The notes under the pieces are model-generated. The model did no database searches, had not been told where the DNA came from, and saw only the letters and a program-made list of their open reading frames with translations. Shown piece by piece: positions 24,592 to 33,748 of a stretch of 33,795 nucleotides of DNA (positions are counted from its first letter, which is position 1; each line of letters begins with the position of its first letter). This stretch comes from UBA6168 sp041752395 (GTDB lineage: Bacteria; Bacteroidota; Bacteroidia; Chitinophagales; Saprospiraceae). The DNA is taken from the NCBI GenBank assembly GCA_041752395.1, contig JBGSWN010000071.1, positions 1 through 33,795 on the forward strand, given 5' to 3'. Made by a program: the position numbers and the translations under genes.

Positions 24592-26085
24592 ATGAAAAAG
24601 ATAATTTCATCCAACAGTAAATGGTTTTTCGTGACGATGGTCATGGTTTTGGCAGCGAGTTGCAAGCCCGAATTCACCGATCGGAAACCAAAGGGTCAAC
24701 TCACATTCGACACTTATTTTGAAACGGAAGACCATGCGGTTTGGGCAACGAATGCCGTGTACCAAAACTTTCGGTCTTGGGAAATGTGCGCCTTCCCTTG
24801 GATTGGCATCACTGACATCATCAGCGACGATTCCGACAAGGGCAGTACCGAAAACGACGGCCTTCCGCTCCTTCAAATTGACAATTTCACGTTTGACGCC
24901 ACAAACGAAATGTTCAGTCTTTCCTGGAAGGGGCATTACCACACTATTTTCCGGGCGAATCTGGCGATTGACAATATCCCCGACATTGACATGGATGAAA
25001 CGCTGCGGGACCGCTTGGTAGCAGAGAATAAATTCCTCCGTGCCTATTGTTACTGGCGTTTGGTGCAATGGTACGGCGATGTTCCTATCATCAACGGACA
25101 ACTGAGCGACGATGAGTTTTTCAACCAAGTGCGCCAACCTGTTGCGGATGTTTATGATTTCATTGAAAAGGATTTAACGGAAGCAATTCCTAACCTACCG
25201 CTGAAATCCAAGTACGCAGCCGCCGATTTGGGCAGGGCAACCAAGGGTGCAGCCCAAGGTATTTTAGCGAAGCTTTACATGCTGAAAAAGGACTATGCCA
25301 AGGCCGAGCAAACTTGCCTCGAAGTCATCAATTCCGGCGAATACAGCCTTATGCCCAAGTATTCCGACATATTCAGCACGGCTGGAGAAAACGGGTCGGA
25401 AAGCATTTTTGAAATCGGTGCGGTGGCCGTGCAGGCATCAATCGCTGGCTCTGGGGCAACGCCTTACAATATGATTCAAGGTGTGCGGGGCGTGCCCAAT
25501 TTGGGCTGGGGGTTCAACCGTCCCAGCGACGATTTGGTGGCAGCTTATGAAGCTGGCGACCCTCGCCGACAAGCCACCATCATTTACGTAGGCGAAGTGC
25601 TACCGGACGGCGCTACTATCGTGGAAGACAATCCAGAAGTTCTCAACGAGCGCTATAGCCAAAAGGCTTGGGTGCCTGCCCACGCTGGCTTGCAGGACAA
25701 CGGCCCGGGCAATATCCGCTTGCTCCGCTACGCCGACATCCTGTTATTGGCTGCCGAGGCAATGAACGAGAACGGCAAAGCCGCTGATGCAATGGTTTAT
25801 TTAAACATGGTTCGGGCGAGGGCGAGGGGCACGAACACGTTCATTCTGCCCGATGTGACGACGACTGACCAAGCCGAACTGCGGGAGAAAATTCGCCATG
25901 AACGGCGGATAGAACTTGCCATGGAGCAAAACCGTTGGTACGACCTCCTTCGCTGGGGCATTGTCGGTGAAACAATGGTGGGCGTTGGCAAGGATTTCGT
26001 AGCTGGCAAACATGAACTGCTGCCATTGCCACAGTCTGAAATTGACTTGACCGCTGGAAAATTGGGTCAAAACCCGAATTATTAA
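24592..26085 (+). CDS. susD: SusD/RagB-family surface glycan-binding lipoprotein
   Basis: This 497-residue protein has a lipoprotein signal ending in V-L-A-A-S-C, with Cys24 as the lipid anchor. The sequence then follows the SusD pattern: an N-terminal helical part with D-T-Y-F-E and R-A-N-L-A-I-D-N-I-P, A-E-N-K-F-L-R-A-Y-C-Y-W-R-L near residue 145, and T-K-G-A-A-Q-G-I-L-A-K-L-Y near 220. The C-terminal segment has L-L-R-Y-A-D-I-L-L-L-A-A-E-A, R-H-E-R-R-I-E-L-A-M-E and a final Q-N-P-N-Y. SusD proteins bind glycans on the cell surface and close over the SusC channel. It is the last gene of the locus, immediately followed by a strong terminator, and belongs with the SusC gene just upstream. Confidence 0.95.
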   Translation: MKKIISSNSKWFFVTMVMVLAASCKPEFTDRKPKGQLTFDTYFETEDHAVWATNAVYQNFRSWEMCAFPWIGITDIISDDSDKGSTENDGLPLLQIDNFTFDATNEMFSLSWKGHYHTIFRANLAIDNIPDIDMDETLRDRLVAENKFLRAYCYWRLVQWYGDVPIINGQLSDDEFFNQVRQPVADVYDFIEKDLTEAIPNLPLKSKYAAADLGRATKGAAQGILAKLYMLKKDYAKAEQTCLEVINSGEYSLMPKYSDIFSTAGENGSESIFEIGAVAVQASIAGSGATPYNMIQGVRGVPNLGWGFNRPSDDLVAAYEAGDPRRQATIIYVGEVLPDGATIVEDNPEVLNERYSQKAWVPAHAGLQDNGPGNIRLLRYADILLLAAEAMNENGKAADAMVYLNMVRARARGTNTFILPDVTTTDQAELREKIRHERRIELAMEQNRWYDLLRWGIVGETMVGVGKDFVAGKHELLPLPQSEIDLTAGKLGQNPNY

Positions 26086-26105
26086 GCTATAATTTATACA
26101 CCTTT

Positions 26106-26145
26106 AAATGCCCCATTAAAAAGATTTTAATGGGGCATTTTTATT
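26106..26145 (+). terminator. Intrinsic terminator after susD
   Basis: AAATGCCCCATTAAAA (26106-26121) and its exact reverse complement (26125-26140) form a perfect 16-bp stem with loop AGA, followed by a T-rich stretch. Because both sides carry A/T runs it could work in either direction. It lies 20 bases after the SusD stop codon and ends the glycan locus. Confidence 0.92.
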
Positions 26146-26163
26146 TAAACCTGAATATAGTTT

Positions 26164-26214
26164 CTCCCGCAGATTTCGCAGGTTTTTAAATAGGATATGC
26201 GAAACCTGCGGGAG
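26164..26214. repeat. Inverted repeat of the CCCGCAGATTTCGCAGG kind
   Basis: CTCCCGCAGATTTC (26164-26177) pairs with GAAACCTGCGGGAG (26201-26214) with one mismatch over 14 bases. The left side also contains a short direct repeat CGCAGATTT/CGCAGGTTT. It lies 16 bases before the beta-helix gene start. It looks like a dispersed intergenic element and could sit in the mRNA leader. Confidence 0.7.
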
Positions 26215-26230
26215 GCCATAAATCCATTTT

Positions 26231-27656
26231 ATGAAACTAATAAAACGCTTAGCGCTTTTTTGCTTCGCAATATATGCAAACGACCTCCATGCCACGATAT
26301 GGCAAGTCGGGCCAAGCCGCCCCTACCCTGCCCCATCGGCTGTGGCCAGCCTCGTGGAAGATGGCGACATAGTGGACATTGACGCTGGCCTTTATACTGG
26401 CGACGTGGCCAAATGGTTTGCCAATAATCTGCTATTACGCAGTATTGGCGGGGGGGTACGCCCATCTGAAGGCTGGTGGAAACAATGCAGAGGGAAAAGC
26501 CATTTGGGTAATAAAAGGCAATGATTGCACCGTGGAAGGTATCGAGTTTTCGGGCTGCCAAGTGCCTGATAACAACGGTGCTGGCATCCGGCAAGAAGGC
26601 AAAAACCTGACCTTGTTGCATTGCTATTTTCACAATAATGAAATGGGCATATTGACTTCAAATGATGGGGTGAGTGATTATATGTTTATCGGTTGTGAGT
26701 TCTCAGAAAATGGATATGGGGATGGTTATTCCCATAATATATACGTTGGCCATGCCAATAGTTTGACCATGTGGAATTGTTATTCCCATGATTCGCATAT
26801 TGGCCATTTAGTAAAAAGCAGGGCAAATATTAATTCACTATATTATAATCGCATTACTGGAGAAAATGGCGACGGCAGCTATGAAATTGACTTGCCGAAT
26901 GGTGGCTTGGCATTGTTGCTTGGCAATATCATCGAGCAGTCCCCCAATTCCCAAAATGGCGGCATCATTTCTTTCGGGCTGGAAGGCCCAACCAACCCAG
27001 AACAGGTTTTAATCCTGTCAAATAATACGGTGGTAAACGACCGTTTTGATGGCCGCTTTGTTCAGTTTTCAGACCAAACCACTTTGGTAAAAATGGCCAA
27101 TAACCTCTTCCTCGGCCCTGGCACTTTGTTGCAAGGAGCCACGGCCAGTTTGGACACCACGCACAATATCTACCACTTGAACATCGCCGATGGGCTCCTG
27201 ACTGACCCTGCCAATTTTGATTACCACCCCACTGTGGACGCAGCCTGCGTGGATGCTGGCATTACCACGGTTTTTTACGAAGGAGAAAGTTTGTCACCAC
27301 AATTCCAATATGTGCACCCATTGGATTTGGATGCACGGCAAACGCAGGGGAGTGCAGTGGATATTGGCGCTTATGAGTTTCCGGCTGGGGTATTGAGTGT
27401 GGATGAGGCAGTATCAGTTTCAAGCTTCCACATATCACCAAATCCAAGTCTGGATGGTCGGACGAACCTTATTTTTAATACTCCATTGCGGAGGCCAACC
27501 CTGCTTCAGGTATTTGATTTCTCAGGGAAAATGATTTTTGAAAAAACCGTTTCACAAAGCGAAAATCGTTTGGAATTGCAACTTGGGGAAATTCCGAAAG
27601 GTGCATACCTGATTGATATGGAGGGTTTTAAGAAGGAAATATTCGTCAAAAATTGA
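26231..27656 (+). pseudogene. Parallel beta-helix T9SS cargo protein, frameshifted
   Basis: Two overlapping frames encode one protein of about 474 residues. The first frame has a signal peptide and reads to S-I-G-G-G at 26456. The second continues from 26457 as Y-A-H-L-K-A-G-G-N-N-A-E-G-K-A-I-W-V. The break is in a run of seven G (26450-26456), where one fewer G restores a single frame; as written, translation stops at 26524. The restored protein has right-handed beta-helix features (G-I-E-F-S-G-C, G-A-G-I-R-Q-E-G, repeated N and G turns, Y-S-H-D-S-H-I-G-H) and a type A T9SS domain (S-P-N-P-S-L-D-G, ending F-V-K-N). Such folds are common in polysaccharide lyases and surface proteins, but no catalytic set is recognised. 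It could be a sequencing error, slippage-based on/off switching or true decay. Confidence 0.8.
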
Positions 27657-27667
27657 ACAAATCCCAA

Positions 27668-30600
27668 TCACCTAATTAACACCACATCCCCCTTCAGCAG
27701 CCTCCGCTCGCCTGTCGCCAATTCAACCTCCGCAAACCAAACATATACCCCCAAGTCCACTTTTTTACCCCGAAAACTACCGTCCCAGCCCAGCGTCACA
27801 TCATTTGGCCGAAGGCCAAAGCCAGCAAAAACCGCCTCACCCCAGCGGGAAAAAACCTGAAAACTGACCACCTGCTTCACAAGGTTTTCATCGGCAAAAA
27901 CCGTCAACACATCATTGAGGCCGTCGTCGTTGGGAGAGAAGGCGTTGGGGACGAAAATGCCGCCCGTTGCCTCCACCAATGCCACGGTGATAGCGATGAA
28001 AGCGGTCGCCGTGCATCCGTCCAGGTTGGTGACAGTGACGGTGTAGATAATATCAGAACCTGGAGACGCAGTTGGGGAAAGACAGTCCGTGCAGCTTAAT
28101 CCATCGGTGGGCAACCAGGCCACAGAGGCTACCTCCGCTGCCGGAACATTCAGGACTGGACTCAGCTGAACCGAAGTTCCTGCCACCACCGTAGCATTTG
28201 CAGTCAGGTTTACGGCCAACTGCGAAAATACTGGCAAACTAACGTCCACGCTAGTCTCACAGCCAATTGCATCATATATGGTAACCGTGTAATCCCCCGG
28301 CTGCAATCCCTCGAAAACCCCGCTCGTTGTTATGTCCACCCCATTATTTATGGAATAGAAATATAGTGCCGTTGCACTAAAGGAAATACTGCCCAATGGA
28401 TTCGCACAGGTCGGCAATTCGATTTCCGGTGCTGGAAAGATAGTTTGCTCCTCCGTCACTACGACCGAATCAATGGCCGCACATCCGTTTGCTGGGTTCG
28501 TCACCTCCAAAATATACGTCCCAGCAGCACCGACATTGGGGCTAGCCGTGGCCTCGCCCGAAACAATGCTGCCATCCACGGTTGTCCAAAGCAAGGCCGA
28601 ATTCGGCACATCGCTGCTGCCCTGCAAGGTCAGTGTGCTTTGCCCGCAAACCAATGTTGCTGGCGGCCCTGCATCTGCCACTGGCGTCGTGATATTTTGA
28701 ACAACCGTTGTTTGTGCAGTCGCCGTGCAACCATTCCCCGAGTCGGTCACCGTCAGCGTGTAAACGCCCGGCATATTCACCAGCGGCGAGAGCGTCGTCG
28801 CCCCACTCACGATGCCCGGCCCCGTCCACAAATAGCCAAAACCCGCACCAGCGCTGCTTCCCGTGCCACTCAGGTTCACTTGCTGCGCAAGGCAGTCAAG
28901 GCTTTGCGGCGCAGCCGCAACGGCAACCGGCGGCGTAGCCGTCTGGTTCAACGTCACCGAAGCCGTCGCCGTGCAGCCATTCCCCGAGTTAGACACCGTC
29001 AGCGTGTAAACGCCCGGCGCAGCCACCAGCGGCGCCAGCGTCGTCGCCCCACTCACGATGCCCGGCCCCGTCCACAAATAGCCAAAACCCGCACCACTGC
29101 TGCTTCCCGTGCCGCTCAGGTTTACTTGCTGCGCAAGGCAGTCGAGGCTTTGCGGCGCAGCCGCAACAGCAATCGGTGGCGTGGCCGTCTGGTTCAAAGT
29201 CACCGAAGCCGTCGCCGTGCAGCCATTCCCCGAGCTAGACACCGTCAGCGTGTAAACGCCCGGCGCAGCAACCACCGGCGCCAGTGTCGTCGCTCCGCTC
29301 ACGATGCCCGGCCCCATCCACAAATAGCCAAAACCCGCACCACTGCTGCTTCCCGTGCCACTCAGGGTTACTTGCTGCGCAAGGCAGTCGAGGCTTTGCG
29401 GCGCAGCCGCAACAGCAACCGGTGGCGTCGAATTTGCATTAACCAGCACACTGGCCAACGATTGGCAATTGTTCGTCGTGTTGGTCACGGTGAGCAGGTA
29501 GGTTCCGGCAGCCGTCACCACAGGCGATAAGGTCGTTTCCCCTGAAAAGATAGTTCCGTTCGTGGTTGTCCAAAGGTAGCTGATGTTTGGCCCAGTGCTC
29601 GAACCTGTGCCATCCAGCGTTGCAGAAACGACAGCGCAGGTCAGCGATTGTGGAGCACCCGCATTGGCCACTGGCGCATTGGCGTCCTGCCCGACCAGCA
29701 TGTCGTCCATTGCGGAGCAGCCGTTCTGCGTATCTGTGACGGTGAGGGTATAAAGGCCGGGGGCGTTCACCGTTGATACGAGGGTGGAATCACCGTTGAG
29801 GATATTGCCGTTCTGGGTCGTCCAAAGATAGATAAACCCCGCACCAGTGCTGCTTCCAGCGCCATTGAGTTGAAGGCTGGCTTGGCCGCAGAGGAGGGTT
29901 TGGGGCAGTCCTGCGTCAGCAATTAAAGAATTGGTGGAAAGAAATCCGACCAAAACATCATCAGAAGAAAAACAGCCGTTAAGCGTATCCGTGGCGGTTA
30001 AAGTATAAATTCCAACCTCGCCAACTTCTGGTGAAAGCGTCGTCGCTCCACTGAGAATAGTGCCGTTTGCAGTTGTCCAAGCATAGGTAATATTTGCACC
30101 ACTGCTGGATGCCGAACCATCTAAAAAGACACTTGGCGCGCCACATCCCAAGTATTGCACAGCACCAGCATCCGCAAGTGGAACGTCGTCAGATTGTGCA
30201 ACTTGAGTTGAAAGGTGAAAAACACAACCCGTGTTTTCATTGAAAATCTGCAAAGTATAATAGCCTCCCAAATTCACAATGGGTGTTAGTGTTCCACCAC
30301 CACTCACTATGCCATCGCCACCAAATCTTTCCCAACCCAAAATATAATCACCTATCAGATTGCCCAAAACAGTTATCTGAATTTCGTTTTGCGCACAACT
30401 CAGTGTATCAGGTATCACAATAGTTAATGGCGGTAATGTATCCAGTCCAGTCACTACTACTGAATCAATATTTGAGCAACCGTTGTTGGAGTTTGTAACT
30501 GTCAAATAATAGGTTCCATGATAATTAACAGTTGTAGTCAAACTGGTATCGCCATTTGACCACAAATAGGAAATCCCGCCCCCTTGACTACTTCCACTCC

Positions 30601-33259
30601 CGTCAAGCACCTCAGTTGCCCAGCTATTGCAATCTTCAATATCTGGTGCAGGCCCAGCCGCCGCCAAAGGTGGTGTCACATCCTGCACCACCGTCACACT
30701 TGCGGTTGCTTCGCAATTATTGTTTTGGTTTAAAAGCGTCAGGGAATAAATGCCGGGCAGCTCAACCGTCGGCATCAAAGTGTTTTGCCCACTGACAAAA
30801 CCGGGGCCGCTCCAGGTCAGCGTGATGTTTGCGCCAGCAGAAGAACCAGCTGCATCGAGGGTAATTTCGTCGGTGTCGCAATCAAGTTGACTGGCTGGCG
30901 CAATGACGACTGTGGGCGCATTGGCATCCTGCCCGACAGCCACCGAGTCAATGGCCGTGCAGCCGTTCGCCGCATTTTCCACCAATAAAAAATACGCACC
31001 GACACCGTCCACTTCAGGCATGAGGGTCGTGTCGCCGCTGAGGATGTTGCCGCCGGGGGTCGTCCACTGGTAGCTGAAGCCCGACCCCGTGCTGGAACCG
31101 CTTCCATCAAGCTGTATGGCCGTGCCTGAGCAGTCAAGCGTGGCATTTTGGCCTGCTTGCGCAATGGGCGGGGTGGTATTGGCGACTACGGTCGCTGAGG
31201 TGGAAGCCGTGCAGCCGCTGGTGGAGTCGGTGACGGTGAGGAGGTAGGTTCCGGCGCTGCCCACCCAAGGCATCAGCGAGGCCTGGCCGGAAAGGAACGT
31301 GCCCCCGTTTTGCGAAGCCCAAACCAAACCAAAACCTGCACCACTGCTGGATTGCGAAGCATCCAACCGCACGGAGTCGGTAAGGCAATTGAGCGCTGGC
31401 ACGGGCGTGGCGATGCTGGCCGTTGGCTGCGCAAAACTGGCGGAAACGCTGACGCTCGCCGTTGCGGAGCAGCCGTTTGAAGTGTTGGTGACGGTCAAAA
31501 CATAGACACCAGCCGAGTCCACAGTAGCTGTCGGCCCATTGGCGGAGCCGACAAAATGACCGTTCGTTGTCGTCCAATTGAGGCTGATATTGGGGCCGCT
31601 GCTGCTGCCTGTGCTGCCGAGACTGGCCGTGGCGTTGTTGCAGTTCAAATTGCCGGAGGCAGTGGCCGAGGCTGTCGGTGGTGCGGCATTGGTAGTGAGG
31701 GTCGTGGTGGCGGTGGTGGTGCAGCCGTTGGTCTCGTTGGTGACGGTGAGGATGTAGCTGCCGGGGAGGTTCACGAGGCAACCGTTCAAGGTCATGTCGC
31801 CAGCGACGATGCCGGGGCCCGTCCACTGGTAGCTGAAATTGTTGCCGGTGCTGCTGCCCGTTCCATTGAGGAGGGTTTCAAAAACGGTGCAGGAAAGCGG
31901 GTTGGGTGCTGCGGCCATGGCCGTTGGCTGGGTGGTATTTTGGTTAACAATGGCGGTGGCGGTGGCCGTGCAGCCGCTGACGGAATTGGTGACGGTGAGG
32001 GTATAAAGTCCCGCTTGGTTGACCTCCGGCATGAGAGTTCCCTGCCCGCTCACCACGGCGGAGGCGGGTTCCCAATTATAATCAACGGTGTTCCCAAGAG
32101 AGGAGCCGGTGCCATCGAGCTGGACAATGGGGTTTGTGCAATTGAGCAAATCGTTGGCCGAAGCAGTGGCAATGACGGAATTGGGGTCGTCCTGAACGTC
32201 GAGGCTGGCGGAGACTTGGCAGTTGGTCATGCCGATATTGAGCGTGACCGTAAGCGTATAGTTACCTACTTCATGCACCGTGGCAATGGGCGTGTTGGCG
32301 CCGCCGATGATGCCGGGGCCCGTCCATAGGTAGGTGATGCCGGGACCGGAGGAGGAACCGCTACCGTTGAGTTGGATGCCAGCAGGCCCAGCATTGCAAA
32401 GCAAAAAAGCAGTAACCGGAACGACGGCTTGGATATTTGCCACGTCCACCATCACCTCATCGTTGACGGTGCAGGCGGGTGCGAAAAAAATGTCGTCAAG
32501 GGCGTAATCGTCGCCGAAGAAACCGTTGCCGCCGCTGATTTGGTCGAGGATGCAGAGTGTGGCTGTGGTGGCGGAACCAGCGTACCACGAGGCTGAAAAC
32601 TGTTGCCAATTGCAAGTACCCGTACCCACTGGGTAGGGGGCGCCGAGCGGGGTGCTATTCACCGAAAACTGCAAACTGGGCGGTGATATGGGCGAGGCCA
32701 TCGCCCAGGCGCTCATCACGTACCAAGTGTTGGGCATGACGTTGATGGTCTGGCACCAGACCTGCGCCCCGTTGCTGGCGTTGCCGTTGATGAGCATCAT
32801 ATTGCCTGTGCCGTTGCCGAAAGTATGGTCATCGCAGGGTGGGAAGCTGGACAGCACCAGCGAGGGCGAAGTAGTTAGCACGTAAGTTCCCGGTGTGATG
32901 GGCAGTGGATTGTAGGTATAGGCACTGGTGAAGCCGCTGTTACCAGACTCGAAGCCGGGGTTGGTGACCATGTTAGTGGCCGAAGGGTCCACTGCCTGTG
33001 CAGTCAAGGTGTAGGTGGCTGGCCCAGAAACGGTGACTGTTGGATTGAGGATATTGGGGTTGTTGAGGCCCGTGGCTGGCGACCAAACAAAGCCAAGGTA
33101 TTGCCCAATGATGCTACCGTTCAGGGTGGCCATGTTGCCAACGTCACAGACCAGCACATCGGCGCCTGCATTGACGGTGATGGGGCATTGGGAAGCTAAC
33201 CTGTTTTTAGTGAAAAACAGGCTGAGAAACAAAAGTTGGACAAGGCGTTGGATGCTCAT
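27668..33259 (-). CDS. Giant PKD/Ig-repeat surface protein with gliding-type (T9SS type B) C-terminal domain
   Basis: This 1863-residue protein has a signal peptide (ending N-R-L-A-S-Q), a first Ig/PKD-like domain, and a jelly-roll-like domain starting N-P-G-F-E-S-G-N (about 98-270) of the kind often binding carbohydrates. Sixteen tandem PKD/Ig-like repeats of about 82-86 residues follow. Each has a conserved Cys near its start, a G-(S/T)-G-S-S motif, a central Tyr-x-Trp and a late N-G-C that probably forms a disulfide with the first Cys. A last PKD-like stretch leads to the roughly 90-residue C-terminal domain F-V-P-N-A-F-S-P-N-D-D-G-L-N-D, typical of gliding-motility-associated T9SS cargo. 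It is likely a fibre-like adhesin. Its stop is 11 bases from that of the convergent beta-helix gene, and no terminator is visible between them. Confidence 0.9.
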   Translation of the reverse strand: MSIQRLVQLLFLSLFFTKNRLASQCPITVNAGADVLVCDVGNMATLNGSIIGQYLGFVWSPATGLNNPNILNPTVTVSGPATYTLTAQAVDPSATNMVTNPGFESGNSGFTSAYTYNPLPITPGTYVLTTSPSLVLSSFPPCDDHTFGNGTGNMMLINGNASNGAQVWCQTINVMPNTWYVMSAWAMASPISPPSLQFSVNSTPLGAPYPVGTGTCNWQQFSASWYAGSATTATLCILDQISGGNGFFGDDYALDDIFFAPACTVNDEVMVDVANIQAVVPVTAFLLCNAGPAGIQLNGSGSSSGPGITYLWTGPGIIGGANTPIATVHEVGNYTLTVTLNIGMTNCQVSASLDVQDDPNSVIATASANDLLNCTNPIVQLDGTGSSLGNTVDYNWEPASAVVSGQGTLMPEVNQAGLYTLTVTNSVSGCTATATAIVNQNTTQPTAMAAAPNPLSCTVFETLLNGTGSSTGNNFSYQWTGPGIVAGDMTLNGCLVNLPGSYILTVTNETNGCTTTATTTLTTNAAPPTASATASGNLNCNNATASLGSTGSSSGPNISLNWTTTNGHFVGSANGPTATVDSAGVYVLTVTNTSNGCSATASVSVSASFAQPTASIATPVPALNCLTDSVRLDASQSSSGAGFGLVWASQNGGTFLSGQASLMPWVGSAGTYLLTVTDSTSGCTASTSATVVANTTPPIAQAGQNATLDCSGTAIQLDGSGSSTGSGFSYQWTTPGGNILSGDTTLMPEVDGVGAYFLLVENAANGCTAIDSVAVGQDANAPTVVIAPASQLDCDTDEITLDAAGSSAGANITLTWSGPGFVSGQNTLMPTVELPGIYSLTLLNQNNNCEATASVTVVQDVTPPLAAAGPAPDIEDCNSWATEVLDGSGSSQGGGISYLWSNGDTSLTTTVNYHGTYYLTVTNSNNGCSNIDSVVVTGLDTLPPLTIVIPDTLSCAQNEIQITVLGNLIGDYILGWERFGGDGIVSGGGTLTPIVNLGGYYTLQIFNENTGCVFHLSTQVAQSDDVPLADAGAVQYLGCGAPSVFLDGSASSSGANITYAWTTANGTILSGATTLSPEVGEVGIYTLTATDTLNGCFSSDDVLVGFLSTNSLIADAGLPQTLLCGQASLQLNGAGSSTGAGFIYLWTTQNGNILNGDSTLVSTVNAPGLYTLTVTDTQNGCSAMDDMLVGQDANAPVANAGAPQSLTCAVVSATLDGTGSSTGPNISYLWTTTNGTIFSGETTLSPVVTAAGTYLLTVTNTTNNCQSLASVLVNANSTPPVAVAAAPQSLDCLAQQVTLSGTGSSSGAGFGYLWMGPGIVSGATTLAPVVAAPGVYTLTVSSSGNGCTATASVTLNQTATPPIAVAAAPQSLDCLAQQVNLSGTGSSSGAGFGYLWTGPGIVSGATTLAPLVAAPGVYTLTVSNSGNGCTATASVTLNQTATPPVAVAAAPQSLDCLAQQVNLSGTGSSAGAGFGYLWTGPGIVSGATTLSPLVNMPGVYTLTVTDSGNGCTATAQTTVVQNITTPVADAGPPATLVCGQSTLTLQGSSDVPNSALLWTTVDGSIVSGEATASPNVGAAGTYILEVTNPANGCAAIDSVVVTEEQTIFPAPEIELPTCANPLGSISFSATALYFYSINNGVDITTSGVFEGLQPGDYTVTIYDAIGCETSVDVSLPVFSQLAVNLTANATVVAGTSVQLSPVLNVPAAEVASVAWLPTDGLSCTDCLSPTASPGSDIIYTVTVTNLDGCTATAFIAITVALVEATGGIFVPNAFSPNDDGLNDVLTVFADENLVKQVVSFQVFSRWGEAVFAGFGLRPNDVTLGWDGSFRGKKVDLGVYVWFAEVELATGERRLLKGDVVLIR
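28685..29424 (-). repeat. Three near-identical 246-bp tandem repeats inside the giant surface-protein gene
   Basis: The anchor CCATTCCCCG recurs at 28731, 28977 and 29223, exactly 246 bases apart. The surrounding sequence is nearly identical across the three units, which encode PKD repeats 13, 14 and 15 (82 residues each). Other repeats in the gene are diverged, so these copies are recent. They are prone to copy-number change by recombination or slippage. Confidence 0.92.
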
Positions 33260-33291
33260 ATTGCTGAAAAAATAACTGCTTAATTGCGGGC

Positions 33292-33299
33292 TAAAGGTA
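33292..33299 (-). promoter_or_regulatory. Weak -7-like box upstream of the giant surface-protein gene
   Basis: On the minus strand this reads TACCTTTA, seven of eight matches to TAnnTTTG counting the free positions, and lies about 32 bases before the ATG. No good -33 element is seen. Confidence 0.3.
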
Positions 33300-33748
33300 C
33301 AATCAGGGTTGGCATTTTGGACTATAAAAATAGTGGGGCGGTCATTTAAACATCCCCAGCGACCCCGGCTGCAACGAATAGCTACACTACAAGTATTGCG
33401 GACACTGCCAGCATGACCCGCACAGCGGGTTATATTTTCACGACAAAGTCGAATCTGGTGCTGGCAGGGAAATATGATAGGGAAGTAACTGGCTCGCTGG
33501 AGTATTTCTGAGAGGTGGATGGGGCGTTGGAATTTGTGATGGGGTATTTATATCAATAGTCCATGCAGAAAATGAGAATCAGGCATAATTGACTGCCCCA
33601 AAACCCAAGGCTTTCTGCACGGCAGGATGATTTAAGTCAAACTTAGCTTCTGAGCTATACTCCTCGCTAATAGGTTTTGTGCAAACATGAACATATAAAA
33701 ATTTGGGCAAGCAAGGTATTTTTGAGTTGACTAAAACTTAAAACACCT
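33300..33748. other. Intergenic end region with a possible decayed reading frame
   Basis: No intact gene is seen. On the plus strand, one frame from about 33361 is open through M-T-R-T-A-G-Y-I-F-T-T-K (ATG at 33415) and G-K-Y-D-R-E-V-T-G-S-L-E-Y-F. After a TGA it continues in the same frame as E-V-D-G-A-L-E-F-V-M-G-Y-L-Y-Q before a TAG near 33557. The continuation looks protein-like, so this may be a gene remnant. The remainder up to 33700 shows nothing clear. Confidence 0.3.
33717..33724 (+). promoter_or_regulatory. Candidate -7 box (TATTTTTG) for the gene at the right edge
   Basis: TATTTTTG matches TAnnTTTG and lies 24 bases before the ATG at 33749. TTTG at 33702-33705 is too close to act as a normal -33 element, so only the -7 part is supported. 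Confidence 0.4.

Noticed and set aside
28445..29530. Arg/His-rich plus-strand frame of 361 codons
   Set aside because: Shadow of the 246-bp repeats of the minus-strand surface-protein gene; its repeated arginine-rich text follows from the repeats.
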